Assembly: GCF_000835495.1 (NCBI RefSeq) | Contig: NW_015622543.1 | Coordinates: forward strand, 3,138,463-3,202,462 | Reading direction: 5' to 3' | Length of the DNA stretch: 64,000 nt | Source: Cladophialophora immunda | Lineage: Eukaryota > Ascomycota > Eurotiomycetes > Chaetothyriales > Herpotrichiellaceae | Shown: positions 1 through 10,507 of the stretch, one piece after another | Layout: each line of letters begins with the position of its first letter | How positions within the stretch are numbered: the first letter of the stretch is position 1 | Program-made: the position numbers and the translations under genes | The notes under the pieces: generated by a model | What the model saw: only the letters and a program-made list of their open reading frames with translations | What the model was told of the DNA's origin: nothing | Database searches by the model: none

Positions 1-1158
1 GTCGCAAGCAATTTTGGCATCCTCGGCCGTTAAGATCCCTTTCAAGCATATAGGGCCAGCGTTTTGCCAGGCATCCTTGATCCAAGATAAGTCTTCCCAG
101 TTTAGTGTTGCTGAGTGAGGCGCGCGCAGGACTGCTTCGGGATCTGGATTGGCCAGCGCTGTCCTCCAAGGGCTGAGATATAGTTGGCCGTTATTCAGCG
201 CCTCTTTTATTTTGAACCTGTCGTCATCCTCTCTGATTCCCACCACGTTTGTGTCCACGGTAATAACAAGCGCTTTGTATCCCAAGTCTCGGGCACGCCG
301 GATGTTGTCGAGAGTCTCGCGCCGGGATCTTTTCACGTACAACTGAAAGAAGAGGCAACCGCCACTTGCCTCTGAAGCAAGGCAACCCGCAAGGACATCA
401 TGAGAGACCGATGAAGAGTTGCTTGGACAGTACGGAACATTGGCTCGAGCAGCTCCTCGAACAAGACAAAGCTCTCCATCGGGATGGCCCAGTCTGGCCA
501 ATGCGCAAGGCGCAATGAAGAATGGGAGACTGCTGTGGAAGCCCAGAATTGTCCGTCGAGTGTCGACCTTTTGCACGTTCCTCATAATCCGTGGCTGGAA
601 CCGGATTCGCTTCCAATCGTCCATGTTGTGAGCGTAAGTCCGCCTGTCCTGCGCCGCAGAGGAGTAATAAATCCATGCGCGCTCAGGGAGAAAGCCTTTG
701 GCTGCGAGCTCCAGATCATTCAAGTTTAGACACATGTCAATAGACGCGAGACCTCGATCTGCACTGCGCGTAACACCGGTCTTCCCCTTTGTTTCCTCCG
801 CCGCTGCGATGTAGTGTTCGACTTGACCAAGATTTCTATCTATCTCATATCAGTAATCATCCTCTCCGTCATGGATTTGGTCCAGGTACCTTTTGGGAGC
901 GTCTTTTCGATGGTGCCGGGAGGATGTATCGCATCATACTCTTCCGTCGCATCCTATTCACTCCTTTAGCTCACTTCTTAGCCATGTCATGACTGCCGAC
1001 CTCTGACTTCGACTTACCTTTCCTGCATATCGCAGAATCGATGCTGCACCGCCAGGATGCTTGTCCAGAAAATCAGAAAGATCATACACAGATCCGTGGA
1101 TAATGACCCAACAAGACGCTTGATTGTCATGTTTTCGCACTTCGTCGATGCTTAGCAT
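1..1158 (-). CDS. FMN-dependent alpha-hydroxy acid dehydrogenase, cytochrome b2-like (partial)
   Basis: This gene runs leftward and is cut by the window edge, so the C-terminus is missing. The first ATG is at 1158. Residues 1-45 form a cytochrome b5 domain with the heme-ligand motif HPGG. An intron (about 954-1017, donor GTAAGT) and a second one (about 850-890) separate it from the FMN-dependent TIM-barrel domain. That domain shows the family signatures ATEEYDAIHPP, LARLAHPDGE, FFQLYVKR and LKGILTAEDA; the last carries the flavin-contacting lysine. By family, such proteins oxidise L-lactate or related 2-hydroxy acids to 2-oxo acids and pass electrons to cytochrome c, often in the mitochondrial intermembrane space. 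I see no clear presequence here, so the protein may be cytosolic and the substrate is open. Family assignment is firm, lactate specificity is not. Confidence 0.88.
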
Positions 1159-1682
1159 CTTCGTTCGACCTCTCCTTGAGACAGTCCAAGGAATCTGTCG
1201 TCCCTTGAACCCAATTGCAGTGTCTCGAAGCACGTTACTTCGTTACTTCTCAACCATGACAGTCTTGGAAAGGCCCCAAATATCCATATGAGCCAACATG
1301 CACGTGAGCTGTGCCTAATGTGATCGATCAAGCGGGCTTGCACCTGCACAAAAAGGAAAAGGCGTATGAATCAGGATGGCTCATGCACAGACAGGGTTTA
1401 GGAAATCTCCGAGCCCATGGTCCGCTCACCCGCCAGGCTGATTTGCGTTTTTGGATTCATTTGCTATATCCTCCTAGAACCGCCGCTAGAAGTTGATTGG
1501 CTTCCATTCCGCCATGATTTCCGCCATCATTCCGCCATCAAGATTGACGCCGGCTATCATTTTCCGCCTAGTTGATTGCGTGGCAAAGAATGTTACCCGC
1601 CTCGGCGCAACCCCTAACATGCGAAAGTCCTAGAGGAATTACTCTTGTTTCGCACGTGGTCAGGATCAGGTAAAGCGGATGG
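1159..1682. other. intergenic, upstream of the flavocytochrome gene
   Basis: No gene is seen. This stretch lies 5' of the leftward dehydrogenase and 3' of the next leftward gene. It holds a tight series of TTCCGCC repeats, listed separately. Confidence 0.6.
1507..1568. repeat. TTCCGCC direct-repeat cluster (possible operator)
   Basis: TTCCGCCAT occurs at 1507-1515, 1519-1527 and 1530-1538, and TTCCGCCTA at 1562-1570. The first three copies start 12 and 11 bases apart, about one helical turn. They lie about 350-410 bases upstream of the dehydrogenase ATG. CGG-containing direct repeats are typical targets of Zn2Cys6 regulators, several of which are encoded here; the link is inference. Confidence 0.55.
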
Positions 1683-2733
1683 TCAACATGCGCTCCACGC
1701 ATTGTCCACCGGGACTATCACCCCGTTGACATTGCGGGATGCTTCCACCGAAAGAAACAGGATCGCGTTTGCAATGTCGTCGGTGGAGATACTTTGGCTT
1801 CCATCACGAGCGTGGTTCAACTGATGAAAAGGCCTGTTTCGCAAATGTTAGTTCATCGGTCAAGTAGGACTCCCGGCATGGATCAGCACAACGCCACAGA
1901 GGGCAAATACACGTACGTCATCATATCCAACGACTCTTGGTCGAAGTTCTCTTTCCGGATGGAATCTTTGATGTTGGTTGGAACCCCTTCATACAAAGGT
2001 CAGAAAATACCCCAGCAAAGTCGAATGGCAATGCAAATACCTCCTGGGCAGACTGCGTTTGTTCGGATCCCGTCGTGATGGTAACGCCAGGCTGCGTGTT
2101 TGGTCATTCCAATCTGAGTGAGCAGTTGGTTAACTGATTATTGCCCCTGTCTTTCGACAACAGTCGCCGTGGGGACATGTCGTGCCTCCCAAGGCTGATC
2201 TTGACAATAGAACACAAATAAACATCGATATCACCTACCAGGGCATGTTTGCTCGCTGTGTAAGCAAATCCTGCTGCCGCTCCACTCAGTCCAGCCCTAC
2301 TAGCGACGTTGATAATCCGGCCTGATTTCTGCTCGAGCATACCCCCTTGATTCAAAACTGCTCGCATCAATTTCATGGGTACTGTGGTATTGACGCTTAT
2401 CAATCTGTCCCATGTCGTGTCAGTGGTCTTGTGAACAGCCTCAAAAGCGTCCATAATGCCGGCGACATTGGCCAGGATATCGACACTTTTCCCAGCCTTC
2501 GACAGACAGGCGGCTACCGAGTCATCGCAGGCTCCGGGCGCTGTCAGATCAGCCTTGTGAAAATGAAACTTCTCCGACAGCGCCGTGGAGAACGGAGATG
2601 GTTGAGGGAATGGTGAGATATCGATACCAAAGACTGTAGCGCCCGCCTCGAGGTAAAGCTTTGTGGTGGTCAAGCCGATGCCAGATGCGCAACCTGTTAC
2701 AACGACGACTTTTCCATCGAGATTCCAAGCCAT
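1683..2733 (-). CDS. short-chain dehydrogenase/reductase 1
   Basis: A classical SDR with three introns. Exon 1 (2733-2240) starts at ATG 2733 and carries the nucleotide-binding motif TGCASGIG, the NVAG-type strand and the catalytic YTASK. Splicing at 2239/2114 joins TASKHAL to IGMTKHAAWRYH, and the next junction gives NAVCPGG-VPTN, both textbook SDR sequence. The last exon (down to the stop at 1683-1685) ends in the usual LFLSVEASRNVNGV..PVDN block. It should interconvert an alcohol and a ketone using NAD(P)H in the cytosol; substrate unknown. In this setting it could supply the ketone substrate of a BVMO. No peroxisomal C-terminal signal is present. The third intron donor (GTGTAT) is less certain than the others. 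Confidence 0.85.
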
Positions 2734-3564
2734 CCTTCGGGGACTGAGTATGAACTATAGCCTGAGACTGTCGACAGTAGAAGAATCAATCTTGCCGCTG
2801 GATAGGGCCAGGCTATACAAGTAGTATCGGATTATCTTTCAAGGCGACCAAAATTAGAAATTGCTGCGTAACTCCTCAAATGATACTCGGTCTTCCTTTG
2901 TAGCATTTCCAAGCCCATATGTCATGATGTTTACGGGCCGATCAAGAGCATAGATGTAGGTCCGGTTGTATCACGGCGGAATAGCATCAATCCAGCCTCC
3001 ACTCTCCCATGCACCTCCCTCCCAGCTGTACCTGTGTACTAATTATGTGATCCTGATCGAGCCCAGAGAGTAATTTAGCTTGGGAGAAGTGGGTTCCAAG
3101 AGCGCCAAGCTGCTGCCCTCAGTCACTTCAGGCCCCCGCCCCTTCCCCCTTGCGTCCGGAAGTGGGCTTTATTGAGACACGCCATACGCATTTTACATGA
3201 TTCTGTAATGATATGGAGCTGTGTGACCACAGAAAATCCTCCACAGAGTGAGCCGTCCAATTGTTCCATAATGCGCCGCCTGATAGTAAGACCAGTGGTG
3301 CCGTGCATGATGTCTGCATTGGATTCCGGTTAATGATAAACGGAGGCGCGGGAAGCCATGTTACTCGTGCCATGCCTATTGCTGATCCCCCTACACTTGC
3401 TCTCCGAAAGTGACTTAGCCGGCCGGTGATGCTGTCACCGAAGTCTTCTGTCGGCACCGTGGTGAAACTCCTTGAGGGCAAGTCTAGGCTCCCGCAAACT
3501 TTGGGCTTTCGTATTTCATACGGCAACAATAGTGCCGTTCAAGGGATTCTTCTTCTTGGAAGGC
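2734..3564. other. divergent intergenic region SDR1 / P450
   Basis: No gene is supported. It is the shared upstream region of the leftward SDR1 and the rightward P450. An open frame continues upstream of ATG 3565 to a TTG, but it has no convincing earlier ATG. Confidence 0.5.
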
Positions 3565-5256
3565 ATGTTTGAACTGTCAGCTATGGGATTGAATCTGTTG
3601 ACTGTCAGCTCCCCAAGCGTGCTGCTAGCACTGGGAAGCCACCTTACTTTTCAGCGCAAAGAGCCAACGGTACCTGAGTTCTTTGGCTTCATCGCAGTCC
3701 TCCAAGCAACACTATGCATTTTCTGGCGATGTGTCTCATACTTACAGGCTTCGGGGCTTATCTGTTTTGTTTTTACTTTCAATCTTTGCTATTTGGTGGC
3801 GCTGTGTTTAAGCATCGCCATCTACAGGCTATTCTTCCACCCTCTACGGAAATATCCCGGACCTATTCTCGGAAAGCTCAGCAAATTTCACTTCTCGTAT
3901 ATCTGTGGAACGGGCACTAGCCACAGATATCTCGAGTCTTTGCATCAGAAATACGGAGATATTGTTCGGTACGGTCCAAATGAGCTCTCGTTCATCAATC
4001 CCGACGACGTGACCTTTATCCATGGCGCTCAGTCATTCAACCTTCGTCGAGGACCGTGGTACGATGGCAATCCTGGAAGAGCAGGCCATAACACCTTGGT
4101 TATGGCGAGCACACGCAATGTGGAGAATCACAAAGTTCGACGGAGGATTTGGGACAAAGCATTCACCGCGAACGCCTTAAAGTCTTACGAATCAAGGATC
4201 ATCCTGTTGACCGACCGATTGATCCAACACTGTGAGCTGAAAAACGGGAGTATCATCGACATCAGTGGAGACGTCGACCACTTCTCATTCGATATAATGG
4301 GCGATCTTGGTTTCGGGGAGGACTTTGGGATGATTGAGGGGTCCAACAAACAGTCCCTGAAGTGGGCAGGTCTGCTACACAGCTATATGCGTATGCTCTC
4401 CATCATCCGCCCCGTGCCATGGTTCAAGGAGCTTTACAAATGGCTGCCTATTGACCGAGAACGCAAAAGAAATGGTCTGGACTTCGTCCGATTCACGGCA
4501 CAGCGGTTTGAAGCACGTTACCAAAGAGGACAAGAAGCTGGAGGTGACATCTTCGAATACTTGTTACAGCCAGATCCTAAGTCAGGAGTCCAGTTGAACA
4601 AGTCCCAGGTTGCTGAGGAAGCCATTGTCGTGGTGGTGGGCGGGAGTGACACAAGCAGCATATGCATGACATTTGCGTTCTACTACCTGTTGATGAATCC
4701 CGACAAGTACAGAAAGGCGCAAGAAGAGGTGGACTCACTCTGGGACGGGGTGAGTGAGCTTGATGGACAGCAATTGGTTCCGGCACGCGCGCCCTATCTG
4801 AATGCAATCATCAACGAGTCGTTGCGCCTCGCAGAGCCAGATCCAAACGGAAACCAGCGTTCGACGCCAAAGGGTGGCGCCGTGATCAACGGAAAGTTCA
4901 TTCCCGAGTTCACACAGCTCAGTATCCACAAGTGGACGATGCAACGGGACGAGCGAAACTTCACCAAAGCCTTGGAGTTTCTGCCAGAAAGATGGATAGA
5001 TCAAGAGCGAGAGAAGTACGGCATCCGCAATCACAATACCAAAGCCTACATTCCTTTCGGTGCCGGGGTATACAGCTGCGTAGGAAAGCCTCTTGCGCTG
5101 CTCGAAATGCGTCTTTTTCTCACAAGGTTTATGAAAAAACTCGAGCTGCAGCCAGCACCTAACTATGACCTTGAACGCTATCCCTGGGAGGTCACCTCGA
5201 GCTTGACGTTGATGAAAGCTGCTCTGCCGGTGGTGGTTAGAAAGCGGACGGTATGA
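3565..5256 (+). CDS. cytochrome P450 monooxygenase
   Basis: A single uninterrupted frame of about 563 residues from ATG 3565. The N-terminal third has several hydrophobic stretches that would anchor it in the ER membrane, followed by the proline-rich FFHPLRKYPGP hinge. The I-helix reads VGGSDTSS, which carries the oxygen-activating acid and threonine. The ExxR motif is NESLRL, and the heme loop FGAGVYSCVGKPLA supplies the thiolate cysteine near the C-terminus. These match fungal microsomal P450s of the CYP families found in secondary metabolism and xenobiotic turnover. The reaction is probably hydroxylation of a hydrophobic compound, with electrons from cytochrome P450 reductase encoded elsewhere. 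It lacks introns, unusual for fungal P450s but shared with several neighbours. Subfamily and substrate cannot be read. Confidence 0.93.
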   Translation: MFELSAMGLNLLTVSSPSVLLALGSHLTFQRKEPTVPEFFGFIAVLQATLCIFWRCVSYLQASGLICFVFTFNLCYLVALCLSIAIYRLFFHPLRKYPGPILGKLSKFHFSYICGTGTSHRYLESLHQKYGDIVRYGPNELSFINPDDVTFIHGAQSFNLRRGPWYDGNPGRAGHNTLVMASTRNVENHKVRRRIWDKAFTANALKSYESRIILLTDRLIQHCELKNGSIIDISGDVDHFSFDIMGDLGFGEDFGMIEGSNKQSLKWAGLLHSYMRMLSIIRPVPWFKELYKWLPIDRERKRNGLDFVRFTAQRFEARYQRGQEAGGDIFEYLLQPDPKSGVQLNKSQVAEEAIVVVVGGSDTSSICMTFAFYYLLMNPDKYRKAQEEVDSLWDGVSELDGQQLVPARAPYLNAIINESLRLAEPDPNGNQRSTPKGGAVINGKFIPEFTQLSIHKWTMQRDERNFTKALEFLPERWIDQEREKYGIRNHNTKAYIPFGAGVYSCVGKPLALLEMRLFLTRFMKKLELQPAPNYDLERYPWEVTSSLTLMKAALPVVVRKRTV

Positions 5257-5685
5257 GGAGCGAGTAAGTAGAAGAGAACATTGCCACGATGGCGAAAATC
5301 GTGCCAGGCAATGTGCTGTGTTCGAAAGCCTTCTCATCTAACAGGCCGTCTGGCTGAAGGCTGACCCTCTTGACCGATATTAAAATAGTCTTATCGTTGG
5401 CAGAAGCTCTTTGAACTTTTTTTGCGGGTTACGCTCTCTCTGGGTACTGCCAAGATTCAGGAATGTTGCTTGCTGAAGTAACAGGATTCACACAGAGAGT
5501 TGCAAGGGTAAGGAGAATGTACCTAGGTAGATATTTTGAAAGATTCTGATATTACGCGTTTTTGAGAGCCTCGTGAATGATTCACCGTTCCTCCGGATCG
5601 TCTTTACTGCAGTTACAGGGCGATGTATGATTCCCGCCTTACTTCTACACGGCTCCCGGATGGTGAAGACATGCATATGCATCTT
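5257..5685. other. convergent intergenic region
   Basis: Lies between the 3' ends of the P450 and SDR2. I see only AT-rich 3' flanks and no gene. Confidence 0.5.
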
Positions 5686-6506
5686 CTATGGAGTCATGCC
5701 ACCATCAATTGTATAAACTGCCCCCGTTGTGTATGTAGCCTCGTCGCTCAGCAGGAATGCAATTAAAGCCGCAACTTCCTCCGGCTTCCCAAGCCGATTA
5801 ATCGGGGCCAGTGCCTTGTCACTGCCTGGCATGTTGGAATCGCGGGCTATACCGAGCATCTTGGTATCAATGCTTCCGCTGTATCGAGAACTTAGCGGGA
5901 AAATGTCTGAGAGTCCAAAAACTTTTGGGGGGTGCAAACTCACGGTGCCACGGCATTTATTCTCACATTCCGATGGCCATTCTCGACCGCGGCGGTCCTG
6001 GTCAATCCGATGACCGCATGCTTGCTAGCACCGTAAGCCAGCAGGTTGGGGATTCCGATTTTCCCGGCGACGCTGGCGGCGTTGACGATGGATCCTCCAT
6101 CTTCGATACTCCGTAGCTGAGCTCGCTGGCAGGCCATGACACCCCTGACATTGATTGCCATCACCAGGTCGAAATCCGCGTCCGAGACTTCATGCGCTGC
6201 TTTCAACCCGATTTCCCGTCCCACCGTCCCCGCGAGGTTGACGCCTCCAGAGAGCTTTCCGAAGTGCTTGACGGTAGCTGTGATCCAGTCGTCGACCTGT
6301 TGGGAGACCGTGACGTCCAATTTTGTGGCGAGGACGTCGACCTTATGCCTGCTCCGGATTTCCTTGGCGGTGGAATTGACTGCGTGTTCGTCCATGTCTG
6401 CCAAGGCAAGGCTGGCCCCCCTGGAAGCGAGTAAATCGGCAGTCACCGAGCCTATACCCCCTGCGGCACCGGTAATGGCGATGACCTTTCCTGCTAGAGA
6501 TGCCAT
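5686..6506 (-). CDS. short-chain dehydrogenase/reductase 2
   Basis: A classical SDR of about 255 residues with one intron. Exon 1 (6506-5946) has the cofactor motif TGAAGGIG, an aspartate after strand 2 (ALADMD) that favours NAD over NADP, NLAGT, the catalytic serine region NAASVAGK and the active-site YGASK. The donor GTGAGT after NAVAP joins an acceptor near 5887, giving NAVAPGSIDTKM. Exon 2 ends with the family block [20 protein letters not shown]. It resembles the fourth SDR at 53056 in layout, including the intron after N(A/C)(V/I)AP. Likely role: oxidation of a secondary alcohol to a ketone, or the reverse, in the cytosol. Confidence 0.9.
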
Positions 6507-7144
6507 GATGAAACTCGATAATCAACGACTGTGTTGAGTTTGAACTGGCTTTTTAAACCGTGATCAGCAGAAGAGAAAGGAGAGCCGAGTTGGGTTGGTC
6601 AGTAGATTGGAACGTTCAGTTGAAATTTCCGTCGTGAGATTTGCAGTACAAGAACTGGCTGGGTGCTGAAGCATGCCTGGTTGTAATATATCTTCTCTCT
6701 GATAGTACTCGTCACCAAAGCAACATCTTAAGGGCTACGTAGATGCCAATTGCTAGAGCCAAGTAATCGGCTATCTAAAACCTATCGGCGAGGATAATTC
6801 GCTCTCCGCGCTCTTTCCGCCTCCTGGTCCGTGGGATCATCCACCTGTTCAAGTCTACTTCTGAGGAGAAGAAATCTTTTCCGGACCGTGATTTGACTTC
6901 AACTCTTGAAATTGGACTTTCTTGAATACACATTGTGAGGGAATCCGCTCGAAGCCTACTTTCAGACGTTGATTCTGCACGAAGAGGTATGTATGGAAAA
7001 CTCTATTATTCTTAGATCCATGTTCACCGCATTCAATGGGCTCTCCGGCATCATCAGTAAAGTATCAGAGCATTATACACCAACAGTGAGGACACCTTCT
7101 CTGTATGCACCAACCGGGCGGAGAAATATGTATAAACGATCGTT
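6507..7144. other. intergenic region SDR2 / BVMO1
   Basis: No gene is seen. It is upstream of SDR2 and downstream of BVMO1. One TTCCGCC motif lies at 6815-6821, about 310 bases before the SDR2 start. Confidence 0.5.
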
Positions 7145-8983
7145 TTAATTGTCACCTGTCGCGGAGAAGAGGACGGCCTTTTCATCCTCTGTATAATCTG
7201 GTTGTTTGTCCTCGCCATCTACAACACCAAGATACCATGTCGGATCGCGTCCGTCGAGCTCCCGAACCGTGAATCCGTTGCCCCAGAAATGGAATCTGTT
7301 GGAGCTTTCATACTTGATCTCAAAGTCTTCGTACCGCGGCTGCATGGTTTCCACAAAATGTGCTCTTGACGCAGGGTAGAGGCGCGGGAGCCCATCGATA
7401 GTTCCACCCTTGTACCAGCTTCGACATTTCTGATTCCACACCGTTCTCTTCAGGAACAAGTCCGAGTGCTCCCGAAACTCGGCCGTGACGTCGGCCTTGG
7501 GGGCGATCGAACGGATATGTTCCATCTGACATTTTTCTATAATTTTGAGCATGTATTTGCACCCGTGCTCAATAGGGGGGAGGAGTGAACCGTTCGTCGC
7601 ACTGTACGGCCCAATCGAGAGAAAGTAGTTTGGGAAATCCGGGATCATGACGGAAAAATAGGACACGGGATCTTCAGCCCATTCCTGTCTCAGGTCTTTG
7701 CCGTTCGCGAGGACCGGGAACCGTGGGACATAGGATGTATCGAAGCCCGTTGCGCAGATAATAATGTCGACTTCGTGTTCATTGCCATCACTGTCGATAA
7801 ATCCCGATGGGGTGATCTGCTGAACGTCCGAGGTATAAACCGTCACATTGGGCTCCATGAGGGCTTCGAGGTACCCGTTTCCGGGGGTCGGTCGACGGCA
7901 TCCGGGTCCATACGCGGTGGGAATTATCCTCTCAATTAGATCTGGCCGATCCTTCAACTTCTCCTCCATCTGTTTGCGGGAGAAGTCCTTTGCCATTTGC
8001 GCGTCCTTAGTGTTGATGAAGTTGAAGTAGAAGCGTTGGCCAAGCTCAGCATCTAGCATTTTGACATAGCGAAGTTGCTTGACAGGATCCTCTGCAAATT
8101 TCCTTTTGATGTCCTCGCCATACTTGAAATTTCGACCGTTCGGACCGGCAAATCGGGAAGCGAATCCAGCACTGATCCAGATAGGAGACCGAATCCAAGT
8201 GTATAGCTGCTTAACGATCGGTTGAATTTTGGCCACGATCTGGACACCCGATGAGCCTGCCCCTAAGACGGCCACCCTTTTCCCGTCAAGGACAGTCGAT
8301 TCGTCATAAGCGGCCGAATGGAGTAGCTTACCCTTGAAGCTATGAAGACCATTGATGCTCGGCCACTTCCAGTTATTCAACAGGCCGCAAGCGTTGACCA
8401 AGAAGTCACACTGATCTTCGAAGACTGTCCCGTCCGGTCTCTGGACCTGGACTTCCCATTTCGTGGTCTCCGAATTCCAGCTTGCCCGAATAACTTGATG
8501 CTGCAGCTTGATATACTTGCGGAGCCCGTGAGTGTCCACCACGCCTTTGAAGTATTCGAAGATTTCGCGAGCATCGGAGTAATAGTGCGACCAGTTTGGA
8601 TTCATGGCCCAATTGAATTGATAAATGTGAGACGGAATGTCGCACGCGCAGCCAGGATACCTATTCTCCCACCACGTGCCTGAGACCTCGTCGTTTTTCT
8701 CGTAGATTTGCAAATCGAGGTTCGCGAGAGCCTCGGAGAACTTGGAAAAGCATATACCGGTTGCTCCAGCGCCGATAACAACAACTCGCTTGCGCTGAGG
8801 CAGTCCATGCGGCTTCTCTAATATGGAGTAGCCTCTGCTATTCACATTCTGCCACCCGCATGCTTTGGCAGCCTCTTCTGAATCGGCTCTGGGATCGTCT
8901 TTTGGAAGTTCTGGAAGAGAGGCCATGGCTTTGACATACCCTCCATGAGAGTCGGTGCTATTGTCACACAAGTCTCGCAACAT
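7145..8983 (-). CDS. Baeyer-Villiger-type flavin monooxygenase 1
   Basis: A single frame of up to 612 residues; ATG 8983 or the in-frame ATG 8926 could be the start. There are two Rossmann motifs, GAGATG (about residue 71, FAD) and GAGSSG (about 241, NADPH). Between them stand GTWWENRYPGCACD and the fingerprint region FKGKLLHSAAYD (216-227). The late ATGFDTS motif is also present. The general layout matches the fungal StcW/MoxY-like BVMO group, which inserts oxygen next to a ketone. The fingerprint has Tyr where the type I consensus FxGxxxHxxxW has Trp, so activity should not be assumed. No introns. It is divergently placed from the TauD-like dioxygenase with a 534-base shared upstream region, which suggests co-regulation. 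Confidence 0.88.
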   Translation of the reverse strand: MLRDLCDNSTDSHGGYVKAMASLPELPKDDPRADSEEAAKACGWQNVNSRGYSILEKPHGLPQRKRVVVIGAGATGICFSKFSEALANLDLQIYEKNDEVSGTWWENRYPGCACDIPSHIYQFNWAMNPNWSHYYSDAREIFEYFKGVVDTHGLRKYIKLQHQVIRASWNSETTKWEVQVQRPDGTVFEDQCDFLVNACGLLNNWKWPSINGLHSFKGKLLHSAAYDESTVLDGKRVAVLGAGSSGVQIVAKIQPIVKQLYTWIRSPIWISAGFASRFAGPNGRNFKYGEDIKRKFAEDPVKQLRYVKMLDAELGQRFYFNFINTKDAQMAKDFSRKQMEEKLKDRPDLIERIIPTAYGPGCRRPTPGNGYLEALMEPNVTVYTSDVQQITPSGFIDSDGNEHEVDIIICATGFDTSYVPRFPVLANGKDLRQEWAEDPVSYFSVMIPDFPNYFLSIGPYSATNGSLLPPIEHGCKYMLKIIEKCQMEHIRSIAPKADVTAEFREHSDLFLKRTVWNQKCRSWYKGGTIDGLPRLYPASRAHFVETMQPRYEDFEIKYESSNRFHFWGNGFTVRELDGRDPTWYLGVVDGEDKQPDYTEDEKAVLFSATGDN

Positions 8984-9517
8984 CTCAAACTGTGGCCCGA
9001 GTCTTTTGAGAATCTATAGCTCGAGACGCAACAAATGAATATACCCGAAGCTTTCTCGTAGGTTGATTTATGCCGATGAGACAGGCGTTCTTTGCGTAAT
9101 GGACGTTTTGCCACATGCCAGGGAGCAAAGGCCTTGTTCTACAGCGGACAGACCACGTTGGAAAGCGCTTGGCAGAATGGAGATTGGCATCCGATCCCGC
9201 GGAAAATGTTATCAGTCGAAGGCTCACCTGACCATGGCCATTTAGAAGTCATTTTAGGAACCTGTGGAGTCTCTGATTATTCCGCCCCTGCTCTCAATGA
9301 TCCTTCGCCACTGTGGGGAGTCGGAAACCCCCTCGACAGTGTGCTGGAAAGATGTGCTTTGCGCTTTTCCGCTCTTCTTAATCACTAATACTCCATCATC
9401 GAAGTGAGAAGCACCGGCGCCATCTTCACATTTAACTCCTTCCAGACGACCTCGAAATAGTTCTCGTCAGAATTGTGACCACCAGAAGATTACGCTAGCT
9501 CTTTTGAGAATTTATCC
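8984..9517. promoter_or_regulatory. shared divergent upstream region BVMO1 / TauD dioxygenase
   Basis: The starts of two oppositely oriented oxygenase genes flank this stretch. A TTCCGCC motif is at 9280-9286, near the middle. The arrangement suggests joint control; no footprint evidence is available. Confidence 0.5.
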
Positions 9518-10507
9518 ATGATGTCGGCCCAGAAGTCACTCAAGTTTAAGCCTCTTCACGCTACATTTGCGGCTGAAGTGGAGGGTATTGATTTTTCAAA
9601 GCCCATACCAGACTCTGTGATCGCAGAAGTCCAGGAGGGTATCGACAAATATGGCGTTCTCATCTTTCGGAATGCAAACATGGACAACGATACCCACGTT
9701 TCATTCACGCGGCGGTTCGGCGAGCTGGATTCAATGCCTTTCATTCGTCGTCGAGGTCGATTCCCTGATCAACCGCACATATTCGACGTATCCAACTTGG
9801 ACGACTCTGGAGAAATCGTCAAAAACACCGACCGCGTCACCTCCATGCTGAAAAAGGGCAATGAACTTTGGCATGCTGATATGCAGTACCATCCGCGAAG
9901 GGACAAATACTCGCTCCTCCGAGCGGTAGAAATCCCGCCCAAGGGGTTAGGTGGCGACACTGAGTTTGCCGACTCCCGGACAGCCTATGAGGATCTCAGC
10001 CAAGAGTGGAAGAACAAACTCAAGAACTTGATATGCGACTGTTCTCTGATCCACAATCGCCGTTTAGCGGCCCCCGATCTGTATAAAGATGTGGACCCAT
10101 ACGACTGGTCTATCTCTCACTTCAAGGCGGTATATCCGCACGAGGGTAGCGGACGCAACAACCTGTATGTTACTAGTTACGTCTACAGGTTCCAGGGTTA
10201 CTCGGTCGAGGAAAGCCACAAGATGAGAGAGGAGCTGATTGCACACGGATCGCAGCCGAAATATGTGTACAAAGTTGCTTGGGAGCAGCCTGGAGACGCA
10301 GTCATGTGGGATAACACCGCAGTCTGGCATCGGGCGCTAGACGCGTCGGAGTATATATTCAAGTACCGAAGGGATATGCGGCGCACCAACACATACGACA
10401 ATGGGCCGCACGCTTGGGGGGAGAACGAGGTCGGGAAGGACTGGAAGGTGCAACTCCCAAAGGATCCTCTCGCCCATGAAAGTCAGCTCAATCGCCTAGT
10501 TGGGTAG
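9518..10507 (+). CDS. TauD/TfdA-family 2-oxoglutarate-dependent dioxygenase
   Basis: An intronless frame of 329 residues from ATG 9518. The non-heme iron facial triad is visible: His119-x-Asp121 in NELWHADMQY and the distal His281 in DNTAVWHRAL. Arginines about 13-18 residues later (FKYRRDMRR) are placed to bind 2-oxoglutarate. Length and layout fit the TfdA/TauD family, whose fungal members hydroxylate or cleave ethers, sulfonates, aryloxyacetates and other small acids, with succinate and CO2 as by-products. The protein should be cytosolic. It is transcribed away from BVMO1. The true substrate cannot be deduced; etherolytic or hydroxylating action on the island's substrate is inference. Confidence 0.92.
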   Translation: MMSAQKSLKFKPLHATFAAEVEGIDFSKPIPDSVIAEVQEGIDKYGVLIFRNANMDNDTHVSFTRRFGELDSMPFIRRRGRFPDQPHIFDVSNLDDSGEIVKNTDRVTSMLKKGNELWHADMQYHPRRDKYSLLRAVEIPPKGLGGDTEFADSRTAYEDLSQEWKNKLKNLICDCSLIHNRRLAAPDLYKDVDPYDWSISHFKAVYPHEGSGRNNLYVTSYVYRFQGYSVEESHKMREELIAHGSQPKYVYKVAWEQPGDAVMWDNTAVWHRALDASEYIFKYRRDMRRTNTYDNGPHAWGENEVGKDWKVQLPKDPLAHESQLNRLVG

